A DNA stretch of 64,000 nucleotides from Saccharum officinarum. Lineage: Eukaryota; Streptophyta; Magnoliopsida; Poales; Poaceae. Positions within the stretch are counted from its first letter, which is position 1. Every line of letters begins with the position of its first letter. A program made the translations under genes and the position numbers. Shown here in pieces: positions 11,571 through 23,400 of this stretch. Under the pieces are notes generated by a model. That model searched no databases and was not told the DNA's origin. It saw only the letters and a program-made list of their open reading frames with translations. The DNA is taken from NCBI GenBank assembly GCA_020631735.1, contig CM036201.1:78716502-78780501 (forward strand). The letters are read 5' to 3'.

Positions 11571-12911
11571 TATATGATGTGATGTGATGCACCCGTCACG
11601 AAAACATGTCTTTTAGGATTGTATTTTTTTTGTCAACAAAAATCTTAAACTACAAGCATAAATAGCTGTTAATATTCTAATTTGGACACATACAAGATAT
11701 ATTGGTTTATTTGTAGTCAAAATACTTACAAATCTTATAAACTGAATGATTTAATAGTATATTGTAGGAGATATCAGTGATCAAAAGACATGCATAGAAG
11801 ACCGTGGGAAGTCAAATGTAAACAAGTACTCCCTCTGTCAGAAAAAAAAATACAATTCGAGTATTGTACTGAGTCGAATTATTTTAAACTTGATTTTTTG
11901 AGAGGATTTTAAACTTGATTAAATCTACACGAAATGTATCATTATTTATGATAACAAATGCTCTAACTATTATTAAATTTATAATAAGATATGTTTTTAT
12001 AGTATATCCATTACGTGTTATAAGTATTAACACTCTTTTTTATGAACTTAGTTAAACCTTAAAAAGTATATTGCTCTATATATAGTGCTCACTAAAAAGA
12101 GAGAGAGAGAGAGAGAGTGGTCGAGAGATTTTATGGTTTCTGAAAGTACACATAAAAGGGGCATCACTCAGAGCATCTCCAAGAGTATTTCTAAAACTCA
12201 CTTTCTGAATCATTATTTCAGAGTCATTTGAATAAAAAACATTTTCCATATTTTTCACTCTTTGACATTTTTTTAATATCTTATGCGTACTCTCTCGCTC
12301 TCCATCTTTAGCTAAAGAGAAATTTGGAATAGTGATGGCTATGTTTAGATATCTAATTAAAGAAGCTATTGAATGATGTTTTTTCACGAGAATCTATATT
12401 CCTAACAATTATAAACAATTATAAAGAATACACAGAGTCTCTTAGAGTTACTCTTACCTAAGAACAACTCCGAGAGCATCTTTATATTTTTTTATTAATA
12501 GGAATAGAGATTTTACTAACAAATCCCTTCCAACAGCTTTTATATATATCTCCAACTATAATCAAAATTGTAAACTCCAGGCGGACATAAACAACGCTAG
12601 CCCTTTTCACGTGTTGCACATGCCGATCAGATCATCATCTAGCAGGGACGTCGGTGCAGATAGCTGGATATAGAAGTGGGTTCCCAGAAAATGTGCGAAA
12701 ACTACTGACATTTGATCGTCGCTTCGAGAAGCCCGTGCTTATCCAGTTCAGTCCTCGCAAGGCAACGAACCAACAAACAAGGGGCCATGATGGGATGGCC
12801 CATGGAATGGATCCGTCAGGTCAGGTTCGGTGCTCGCAAGCCGCCACATGGCTGGTGCTGCGGCTGCCACCCCCGGAATTAGCCGCACACTGTTTTTCTT
12901 TCCTTCCTTTT
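11571..12911. other. AT-rich intergenic region with MITE debris
   Basis: No gene is recognised. A one-ended Stowaway-like start (TACTCCCTCTGTCAGAAAA) lies near 11826. A GA microsatellite lies at about 12099-12118. A stretch from about 12172 to 12480 starts GAGCATCTCCAAGAGT and ends with similar AGAGTTACTCTTACC sequence. A sister start, GAGCATCTCCAGGAGT, occurs near 14420, so these are probably members of one MITE family. Confidence 0.5.
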
Positions 12912-12927
12912 TTTTATTAGATTTTTT

Positions 12928-14291
12928 TTCGAATGATCTGTTTTACCGGCTTTTATTGATAAGTAGAGAGCAAATATATGTACAAGGCAGCCAAACGTGA
13001 CGTGAACCATCACGAAGGCGAAGCCCACTCACGCAAACACAACAAAGTAAACGACGATCCAACAAGGATTTGAGACCGGAGTTCCCGAAGCAGGAGGCCG
13101 TAGCAGGTCATCGTTGCCCAGCTCAAGCATGCCGCAAGAGCAGCTCCGACTTCACGACCGAGTCGAGTTCCACCACGACGCCTTTAGGAAGGTTACGACG
13201 TTAGCGCCGTCGTCGCTCGTCCAAAAATGGACCGGGTTTTCGCCCCTGGAAACTGCTGCATACACGACGCCCCCAACAGGGAAAGCGGCGCCCGCAGGCG
13301 TCGCCATCGCCAGCACAGACGTCGGTCCAGATGCCCCAGCCTGTCGCCACCATCGTCGCTGCCAGTCATCCTGCATAAGCCTTGCCTGAGGGCATCGACG
13401 CGCCGGCTACGCGCAGCAGCCGAAGCTGCCAGCCACCCCCGCCGACCAGACACCATGCCGAACACTAGGCTCACTCTGTAGCGCACGTCCCCCCGCCGAA
13501 CGCCGAAGCCGTCACCAGCTGCCGCCGCCGGCTGAGCACCTGCCGTCAACGCAGCCGACCTGAGCCGGACGCCGACATGTGCGTGTTCCACCACGGGCAC
13601 CGCCCCCTGTCCTAGGGACGCCAGATCTGGCCAGTAGGGCACCAGCCCCAGCATCCCCGCCGACGCCGACGTCTTCACCTTGACCATACAACGCAGAGCT
13701 GCAGCAGCCAAGCCATGAGAGGGGGGACGGCAGAGAAGAGCACCGCCTCCCAGCTAACGGATCCCGGCCACCACCGTCGCCGGCCACCGAGGCGGATCTG
13801 GCCGCCTGGGGGTCGGAATCGGCCACACCTACGGCCGCCGCCGGCCAAGGCAGATCCGGCCGCCAAGGGGCCGGATCCAGTCTCCCCGGCGTGAGATCGA
13901 CCGGCAGGGCCCCAGGCCGGCGACCAACGGCGACACGAGCGCTGCACATCAAGGGAGGAGAAGGGGAAGCGCGCGGAGAAGGACGCTGCCGTCCCCTGCG
14001 CCGGCACGGACACCAGCATGCGTCGCTGGAGCCGCGGCCAACACCCCGTTGACCTCCACGCCGGTCGCGCGGGGTCAGACCGCTGGGCCGCTTCAGAGGC
14101 GTCGCCGCCACGAGGAGGGAGGGCCCCGCCGCCACCTTCACGGCCAGCCAGGCGGCCTTGCCGGCAGCCAGCTCCGGTGGCGGCGTGGCAAGGAGAGGAG
14201 GAGAGGGGTGGAAGGGAGGCGGCGCTGGGGTTCCGCCCGTGTCGCCCCGCGTGGGGAGCGACGCGGACGCGGCGAATTGTTACTATCCAAA
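12928..14291 (-). mobile_element. poly(A) non-LTR-type retroposon with 16-bp target-site duplication
   Basis: The 16-bp sequence TTTTATTAGATTTTTT occurs at 12912-12927 and again at 14292-14307, framing a 1.36-kb GC-rich insert. Read on the minus strand, the insert ends in AATAAA about 20 bases before an A-run that meets the left duplication. This is the signature of target-primed reverse transcription. The 5' half (right side) is very GC-rich with repeated GGCCGGATC-like and GCGGCGGC motifs. Long frames exist, but none resembles reverse transcriptase or endonuclease. It may be a non-autonomous or truncated LINE, or a retroposed non-coding RNA. The open frames inside are not called as genes. 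Confidence 0.8.
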
Positions 14292-15292
14292 TTTTATTAG
14301 ATTTTTTGAACTACATATTTTTTTCTTTTTTCTCTCTTTTTTAGCATGTTTGAATTAAAACTGAATTGACATATTTTGAATTTAACAAAGTCACTATATG
14401 CATCCCATCGTACACTTAGAGCATCTCCAGGAGTCTTTCTATAACTTACTGTCTAAATCATTATTTGAAGCGTTATTTACATAAAAAAATATTTTCTATA
14501 TTTTTTCACTCTCCAATAGTTTTTCTATATCCTATGTGCACTCTAGAGAGCTATTTGAGCTATCTTTTTTTGGCTAGCCAGAAACCCGAAATAAAAAATG
14601 ACTATATTTGGATAATCAATTAGACAAGTTGTTAGAGGGTTTTTTTTTCATCAAAATCTCAATCCTAACGATTAGAAGAGATATAGAGAGTCTCTTGAAG
14701 TTACCCTTACCCCTTTACCTACGTGGCACTTTAAAAAAAACAACGCCACTAAAACCTACAAGCCAACCGCCAGTCTTTTTTTTTCTCTCCCCCCACATCG
14801 ATCTGGCGTCCTGATCCTGAACTATCACAGGTCACAGACTCACAGGACCTCAATTTTCTGCGGGAACGAAGGAGAGGCAAGCGACAGTTCCGGAAGGCTC
14901 AGCTTGACGGACGGACCACAAGATGGCAGTATGCTGCACACAGAGAACGTGTGATTACTGGCGACACACGTTGCAACTAACAACATGAGGGTTGTGGTTG
15001 TGGCCCTAAGGCCAGACTAACCCGCCGCACGCCACATAATGCACACATGTTATTTGGTTCACCCATAAACTGCGGCAGCCACGTGCTTTTACGCTGCAAA
15101 TTTCTGCCACAGCTGTGCGCAAAATTCTGATGACGCACCTTAGGTGTTGCCACCATCAGACGTGGTGGGTGTGATTGTGAGCCAAACACACCCAACGTTC
15201 CAAGTTGACTAGTAGCCTCAACCTCCACATTTGCTTAAATCAGCTTGAATAAAGGCTCCGTAGGCCGTAGAGGTAATAGACACTTGCATTGG

Positions 15293-15420
15293 AGCCGTTC
15301 GGCTGGAATTATAAGCCGGCTGAAAAACACTGTTGGCTGATTTTTTTGTGAGAGAAAAATACTGTTCCGGCTCAAAAAATAAACTGAATAAGACGGATTA
15401 TAAGCCAGATGAACAGGGTC
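15293..15420. mobile_element. MITE of the GCCCTGTTCG family
   Basis: About 128 bp, from AGCCGTTCGGCTGGAATTAT to TATAAGCCAGATGAACAGGG, sharing GTGAGAGAAAAATACTGTT with the copies at 694, 25925 and 60906. The ends are imperfect inverted repeats. Confidence 0.65.
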
Positions 15421-15942
15421 ATTGACAGAAGGTTAAAATCACTACTTAAAAAATGCACTGTCGCCAAAAACAAGACCATACTAGGAAAGGGAAAGAGACC
15501 ATTGGGCTGCAAACAAATTGTAAACCTGAAGTACTTGTGACGTACTATTTTGTCTCTTTTTATTTGTCGCCCGAAAAGCGTGTCTGTGAGAGAAACATGG
15601 TTTTCTAGAGATAAACATTTAGGGACGGATGGTGTACTTACTCGTACAATGTAAGGAGAGTAGCATGTGATGTAAGATTGGTGTCTCAAGGCATGCCAAA
15701 TGCACCACGCTGGCGTGCTACCCTAGAGGCCACGTCTGAGCCAACAGTCTATGTCACAAGGACTGATAGCTTCGCAGTTAAGATAAAGCTGTGATCTCCT
15801 CAACTGATAAAAGGTAAAGGCATTGGCTGGAGCAAGCGTTATGACAGAGACATCCTATCGTGACATGATTTTCCAGGACCATGTTCAGTCATAGAGGAAA
15901 GTAGTGTGCGTCTGCCAACAACTGACGTGACTTGGGGAAGAA

Positions 15943-16193
15943 GGGCATGTTTAGTTCCAAAAATTTTCCCAAAATTTTTCTGATTTCCTGTTACATCAAT
16001 TTTTAGACATATGCATGAAGTATTAAATGTAGATAAAAATAAAATAATTACACAGTTTAGCGGTAAATCACGAGACGAATCTTTTAAGCCTAGTTAGTCT
16101 ATGATTGGACACTAATTACCAAATAACAACGAAAATGCTACAATCTGTTACAGTGGTTTTTTGCAAAAAAAAATTTGCAAACTAAACAGGCCC
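15943..16193. mobile_element. MITE of the GGGCxTGTTTAGTT family
   Basis: About 251 bp with inverted ends: it begins GGGCATGTTTAGTTCCAAAA and ends TTTGCAAACTAAACAGGCCC. The internal motifs GAGACGAATCTTTTAAGCC and TTAGTCTATGATTGGACA are conserved in the other copies. Confidence 0.8.
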
Positions 16194-19189
16194 TAAAAAT
16201 TCTTGCCTGCATTGAGAGAATAGTAACCTTAGATTACCTCGGTCTACATGGACTAGCTAGTACGTTTAAGTGAGGCTAACATTGATGACTACCAGCGTTG
16301 GGCGTGCCCTCAAAAACTCATATACCTATGTGGCCTCTCACTTTATTATAAGGCTAACATCGCTAACCAACATTTTGACTTCCCTCATCGCTAACCAACA
16401 TCAGAGCTAATTTTTCTCTGGCCACCACTAAAAAGGGTATGATTCTAGAACAGTACTACATCGATTATCCCAAGTTTTAAATAAATTTAAATAAGAATTT
16501 TTTAATATTATCATACTAAATATGTATCGTTAGATCCATAATGGAATGTACTTAAGTATTAAATATTGATACTATTATTTATAAACTCGATCAAATTCAA
16601 ATTATTTTGACTTATACTAAACTCATGATTGTATCATTTCTAAGAGGAAGGTAACGGTACCACCTCTGCCCATGAACGTATGTAGTTTAGCTTCATTCTC
16701 AGTCAAAATATAGTTTGACCAAACTTATAGATAAAAACATTAATATTTATAAAGCCTGATAAACATTAAATAAAAATATGGGACTTGCTATATTCCAGTC
16801 GCCTGGGATTTAGGAAAAATCCCAGGCGACAACTACATCCATCAGATCTTCATCCAACGCTCAGGTTCTGTCCTAGTTGTATCTGTACGTCAGCTTTCAT
16901 AACGGGTCCAAAAATACCCATCACTACACTGCTATCCCTTAACGGGCCCGCCAAAAATAAACCATTTAATCAGATCAATCTGTACGCACTAGTTTCTGTT
17001 CACAAAGAGACGAAACGGGTCCACAACCAAACCCAAAACATATATATAGTCCTTAACGGGTCCAAAAAAATCCAGTAAGCTTCCTGGAGGTGTACCACGT
17101 GAATAAACATGGGCTTATTTCTTCCCATTGAATTGGACTTTACATAGTGAGCCAAAAACATAGAAATCTGTCCTACCTAAACTCCTGCTACAAGAAAGAA
17201 ATAGATCAAGTGGAATTACATTGAGAAAGCAATAACTCGCATTTTAGCCGAAAAGCATGGCCATGGTGGCCGTCGCCTCCTTGTTCATTTGCTCTTGGCC
17301 TTGGTCTCCTATTGCCCCATGAACAGCACGTCGGTGTTGGCATCGCCGTAGAAGAGGCACAGGTGCTGCTGGAACCCTGCTTGCGCAAAATCTCCCACAA
17401 ATGTAAGCATTTATATGATTTTGAGGATAGATTAAACCAGATGGTAAATGATTATGCTGCACCTCAATCACACAATTAACACCTGCCTTTTCATATAACC
17501 AAGGCTATAAATGGCAGGCATTAAGCCATCCATTAAATGGTGAGGGAGGGGGTGCATAAATTATGAAAAAATGCATACATTTGTGGCAAACTTTAAATGT
17601 TAGGAATGCATACATTTGTGAACACAGGGAGTAGTAAATTACATAATCATTTCATTTGGGGCCTGACTAGGAAGGTGGGATTTCAATCACACTAGGATTT
17701 TATCCAAATCTGAAGTGAAGTCCTAAAATTAGTGTCAGGAGCAACTTCCCTGATTCAGACACCCCCTGAGAGGTATACCCATCTTTGGATATATAGATAT
17801 CATATATCAATGTCCAGCAGGCCATTGATATTCATTTTGATGGAACAGCTCACGAATTACCGACTGCACTTCTGTTGTCTAGACACATAAAAAGGTTATT
17901 GGTGGACGCCTAACCTACCTTGTAGCTTCTCTATCATCTACTCTAACACAATTTCTGTCATCCCTGATCCAAAAGAGAAATGAGTTTTTTATTCTCAGCC
18001 ACCAGAAATTACACATTACACCTATAGAAATTGCATCTAATGAAACCTGCAATTTTAGCATAAAATGTGTGCAATAATCGTCAGATAAAACAGAAACACA
18101 CTTCTCTATAAATACAAACTCTAGCTCATGAATAAGGAGCCTGCTAGTACAATTGAAGTGTACCATTACTTATAGTGATAATAAACACGAGTTCTTAGAT
18201 AAGGAGCTTAACGGTGCATAGTTTACCAAATGGCACCACAAGGTGTTGGGACATCCATAGTTGTGAATCTGCCTAAGAACCTCAAAGTACCTCCTAGAAA
18301 AAAAATATCTACTTATGAGTCCCAGAAGAAATAGAAACAGAAAAAATCATCTCTACCATACACAGTTGGTACTGTTCCTAAAAGACATTCAAATATACAC
18401 TTTGGTGTTTTTGGTTAATGAACACAAGCAGCCACCATTCAATTTTCAGAAAAAAAAACTGTTAAGCTACATATAAAACACCGAAGATGATGGCTGCAAC
18501 ATTCACATGCCTTTATCTATCTGAGCTTTTGGAACAGCAGAGTTCATCTATTTTGAGATACTTTCAGTTAATGAGAAGTATGGCATTTAATTTTCAGAAA
18601 AAAAAACAAACAACAACACAAGATGTGGGGTTCAGTGAGTTTCTAAGATTCTCCATCGATTACCCAATGGCATGGCTTACTTTCAGCATAGCAGCTAAAG
18701 GGTATTCAGCATCCTTCAACTCTTTCTGCAGACTCATCCAACCCATGGAAGCCATCATTCCATCCAATTTCATCACATTGCTCTCATTGTAGCAATTTGC
18801 ATCTAGAGTATATGCTAACAATTCATTAATGCTGGCCAAATAAATTACAGTTTTAGCTATACTGCTGATTGCTAGGTAGAGTACAAAGTTACAGTGACCA
18901 GATTGGAACATGACAGAAAACAAGTAACCAAGCCAGAGATGAAGCTGCAGGCTACACAGATTGACAGAGAGAGTAGCAAGATCCCAATGGAAAAAAAAAA
19001 CAACAGCATGGCAGGGGTAATAACTAGAGGACTGAAATTAAAAACCAATAACCTAACAAACTCAACCAATAAACATCACAAATCAGATCCGAACACCATG
19101 AAATCATGCTGTCATGTTCCTGTCTGAACATTCACGAAACTCCACTCCCACGTCCTCACTGAAGCATAATAAACACGGAATGAACTAAA

Positions 19190-19548
19190 ATGTGGTGTGT
19201 GCTAGCACAAATCACAATAAACAAAATAAAATGTGTGTTAGCACAAATCACAAGAAAAAAATTTCTATCGAAGGACAAGAATAAAAATTTGGTGTGCTGG
19301 CACAAATCATAATAAACAAAGGAAAAAGTGTGTTAGCACAAATCACAAGAAACAATATTTTTCTATGAAAGAACAAGGACAAAAATTTAGTGTGGGCTTG
19401 CACAAATCACAATAAACAAAGCAAAAGTTGTGTTAGCACAAATCACAAGAAACATTTTTCTATGAAAGGACAAGGACAAAAATTTGGTGTAGGCTTGCAC
19501 AAATCACAATAAACAAAGGAAAAGATGTGTTAGCACAAATCACAAAAA
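19190..19548. repeat. ~97-bp minisatellite, about four copies
   Basis: GCACAAATCACAATAAACAAA-type segments recur at about 19205, 19300, 19400 and 19497, giving a period of 95-100 bp. Each unit contains a second GTGTTAGCACAAATCACAAGAAA half and a TTCTATGAAAGGACAAGGAC segment. A diverged further copy lies near 20700-20790. Non-coding. Confidence 0.85.
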
Positions 19549-20274
19549 ATTACTAAAAACAAGCTGCTAAACGTTATGCGCAAAGATTAACAATCGTGAG
19601 AGCCAGAATAAGGAGCTTAGCAGTGCATAGTTTACCAGAGGGGGCCACAAGGTGCTGGGACATCCATAGCTGTGAATCCGCTGATGCACTGGTCAGCTTG
19701 TCCTTTACCTACCCTCATAATGTTCTGCATAACAAAAGAGAAAGAGAGTCAAGTTCAGATACTGCAACAAGAATATAGAAAGTTGGGGTGGTACGGCTAA
19801 TAAGGATCAATTGCACATGCTCAAAACTACAATTGCAGTGCCCAGTAGCTGCCATTTACATTATTGGTGATTGCAATTATGTAAGTGAATGTTTTATTTG
19901 TTTGGTTTTCATCAATAGGAGATATTAATAGTAGAAACAGAGCACTATAAAATGCAGTAGTATATTGTGGATGCATCTTATTTCTTGTACCAGAAATCCT
20001 AAAGCACTAGAAAAGAGTAGCTAGCAACTAGCAAGACACAAACCACAAACAAACAATTTTTTTTGTACCATAAGAAATGTCTGCATCACACAAGATAATC
20101 ATGATGAATGCAGCATATGCAACTGCCTCCCATTTTTACTGTAACCACTAAGATACCCCAAGTATAGGTGGGTGTAAAAGTGACCATATCTTAAAAGACA
20201 TAGCTCTTGGTAAAAGGCAATCAGGAAACAGGAATAGAGAGAGCTAGAGCTTTCAGGTCCTCAGGCTGCTAGGG

Positions 20275-20498
20275 CTTGGAGATGGAGAAGGGGATGTATA
20301 CATACAGCAAGTTTCCAGACAAAACCCTGCAGAGACAACAAAAAACATAAATCAATTTAAAAATGGCTAATCGACAACAAAAAGGTAGTAACACAATAAA
20401 AGAAGACTTGGCTTCATTTAGGGACGTACAAATATTTTAAGGAGACAATCCCCAATCTCATCTGGGATTTGGCCTGTGAGCTTGTTCAGATTGAGATC
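20275..20498 (-). pseudogene. two captured ERECTA-like LRR exon fragments
   Basis: On the minus strand, 20498-20443 reads LNLNKLTGQIPDEIGDC directly after a TGCAG acceptor. Further on, 20326-20275 reads LSGNLLYVYIPFSISK directly after a CTGCAG acceptor. In ERECTA receptor kinases of grasses these two LRR segments are consecutive exons (GQIPDEIGDC followed by LSGNLLYGDIPFSIS), in this order. Neither fragment continues into the next repeat and no kinase domain was found. They are therefore orphan exons with their acceptors, consistent with capture of genomic DNA by a transposon. An origin from a different LRR kinase is possible but less likely. Confidence 0.65.
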
Positions 20499-23400
20499 CC
20501 TGCACGAGGAAATCATTAGCATACAAATAACAAGCCAAATATAGGATGTGTTGGCTTAAAGTAAATAATTAAATAGTACTAAGGAACTGTGTCACATCAT
20601 GGGACGGGTGGTCAAATCAGATGAGGTCGAGTAGGATTAAAAACAGAGACAACATATTGCAATTTTTTTGCTGTAGAAGGACAAAGACAAATATCTGAAA
20701 TGTGTTGCCACAAATCACCGAAAACAATTTTTTTCTATAGAAATACAATGACAAAAATGTGATGTGTGCTAACATAAATCACAATCACAACTAACAGACT
20801 AGGACTATTAAAGTAGGGAGTCTTTTTAGTAAATCTTTGGAGTGCTCGCTGGTTCCTCTTTCTGAATCTTTGGAGTGTCCACGAGAAACCAATAAAAAAG
20901 GCACCATGTTCAGTTTATATAACACAACAATGAAAACCAAATGCAATGGCGAAACAGTTGTGTATCAACATCAGCATATTGCGTATGCTCAGAACTATAA
21001 TTGCGGTGCCCAACAGTTGCAATTTACATTATTAGTGATTGCAATTATGTAAATAAGAGAAAGTGAGAGAGAACTAGAGAGAGATAGAGAATCGACAAAG
21101 AGAATAAAAATGATATCGCAAATTTTGGAAAAACAGACACTAGACATAAGCAGTCACCTAAATAGTTATTGGATACTATGCCTGTAACAACAATGCAACA
21201 TTGTCTGATTTTGATAGCAAAATACTGTAATTCCAAGCAGCTAATGCCTAATGTTTATAATATAAACACATCTAGTTGGCTGAAATTTACTATAAATGAG
21301 TTAGGATGTCGAGTCACACTAGTTCAGATGCCTTGCACTTCCAATCCAATGCTAGCCTGTACTAAGATAAGAAATAAATTAACAGGTAATAGCACTAGCA
21401 AATACATGTTCAAATCCGATTGACCAAACAAGCAAATCAAATTCCATGCTAGTTTGTTATCACTTCATTCATACTAGGATGGCATGAATACAAACCACTG
21501 TTTGCTCTCTATTCAGTAAACAAAAAGATACCACATAATATGACATGACAGAGGCTTCTTTTAGCATTTGTATGCAGGCTAGAATATGACAAGACTCTGT
21601 ATGTGAAGTATTAATTAATTTGAGACTTGCTCACCTAGTCACCTTGCATTTGCAGGCATGCAGGTTGCACTGTTGCAGCCGTGCAACTAGCAGGCGTGCT
21701 CAGCTGCGTGCAGGCGGTGCGGGTGCCCCTTGCGGCCATGCCCACTAGCCCCTGGCCAGGCGGCCAGCAGCCAGCAGGGGGAAGGCCGCAGGCCAGCAGG
21801 CCGGGACCAATCCGCAGCGCATTCTTCTTGATAGTCCGGAACCAATCGGCAACACATTCCACGGCAACCAGAAATCTGCCACTGCAACATCTTTTACCGG
21901 TCATTCTTGCAGAGAGAGAATTGTCCTCGAGTCATCCAAGTACAGAACCAAAAGGTAACAACATCATCATCATTCTAGTTAACAAGAACATCATCATCAT
22001 TCCTGTTAGCGAGAACAAATAAAATCATCTGTATACAAACTACAACTGGAATGCACAATCTACTGATACACGCATGCATACATGTGGATGTAATCAAGTG
22101 CATGCTTATTCGTCAGATCACGAGTTGGAGAATATATGTGCAGAAATTCAAAAATTCACAATATAAGTAAACTTTGATTTAATGATTTATTTGCCAATCA
22201 CAAAAGAATATGTGCTGCCCAGCTTTAAACAATACGAGGTGGATCCAAGACTTAATCAGCTCAAGCTGCAACAGTATATCCAGATTAATTCATGGTTCTT
22301 CGGATTTGCAGAACAGATTAAAAAATTTGGAAAGATATGTTTGTCCTCAACAGATGAAAAACGGGGATTAAAAATATAGAGATACTTTATCAAGCGCCTC
22401 AACAAACTGACAACACATATTCTAGCGTGTGGTTACTAGAAAATTTTCGCGGACCTCTGCCATCACCTCCGGTGGTTAGCAAAAATGTAACTAAATAACA
22501 CAGCTCTATCTAGCTCGTGATGCGTTAGTACTTGCAACAACTCAGAGTTACATATCGTGAACAACTGCAACAAAAAGACAACGAACGAGATCGAACTCAC
22601 CAGACCAGTTCCACTGCTAGTCCATGCCGCCACATTTGGCATATGGATACCACAGCCTGCTCATGTTGAGGCACATGACGTGGAATAGCCCTGCAAAGAA
22701 GGGGTTATCGGTGAAAACACATACAAAAAAATCAAAGAAAATCACGCATCTGAGATGGGTTGAAATTTTGACTTCCAGATCTGACCTTCAGGCATGTACA
22801 ATATTACCTGAGGTCGAACTGAGACGCACGCTAGGGTGGATGTGCCCGAGCTCTAGCTTGATGGATATACAGGATGATACGCCGAGGGCGAGTGACAGGA
22901 CGAGGGGAGATTGCGGCGCCGAGATTGGGGCAAGACAGAGGGGCAGGGGCTCGCATCGCCGGACACCTCCCTCAAGCACAACACAAAATCTCTCCCCAAA
23001 AATCACCGCGCACAACGGAAAACTCGCTCATCCCTACACCACAGCACACCCCTACGAAGATGAGAACCAAAACACCACCAATCTCTAACCCTATCGCCTC
23101 CTCGAGCTACAAGATAACACCAATCGAGCTAATCAATAACGTGTCCGGAAAGGGGATCCGTTACATGGAGCAACAGAGAGCAGTGCTGGTATAGAGACGA
23201 AGAACAGAGAGCGACCACGCACCAGAGGATGTCCCCAGGGTTGCTCGGAGACCTCCGACAACGTCTGCAACGAGGATCTGCGATTCCGGCGGAGCAATCT
23301 CCGACAACGTCCCAAAGGCAGACGATGGTGGCAGCGGGCTTGCTGTAGCTGACGAATCGGTGAGGGGGAGGCGACGCGTCGAGACAAGGCAGGCTGGAGT

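Larger units (their letters stand above)
14308..16787. other. intergenic region with several MITEs
   Basis: No gene is recognised. Besides the two MITEs listed separately, there is a GAGCATCTCCAGG-type start near 14420 and AT-rich filler. The stretch 14820-15240 is moderately GC-rich without an evident coding frame. Confidence 0.45.

Noticed and set aside
13512..14141. 209-residue minus-strand frame and overlapping plus-strand frames in the 12.9-14.3 kb block
   Set aside because: They lie inside a retroposon with clear target-site duplications. The sequence is GC-rich, open in several frames, and resembles no protein domain.
17206..17400. Exon-like minus-strand frame with a plausible coding feel (FYGDANTDVLFMG in one frame)
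   Set aside because: It is interrupted by a stop and cannot be joined to neighbours, so it is not called as a gene; it may be another captured fragment.
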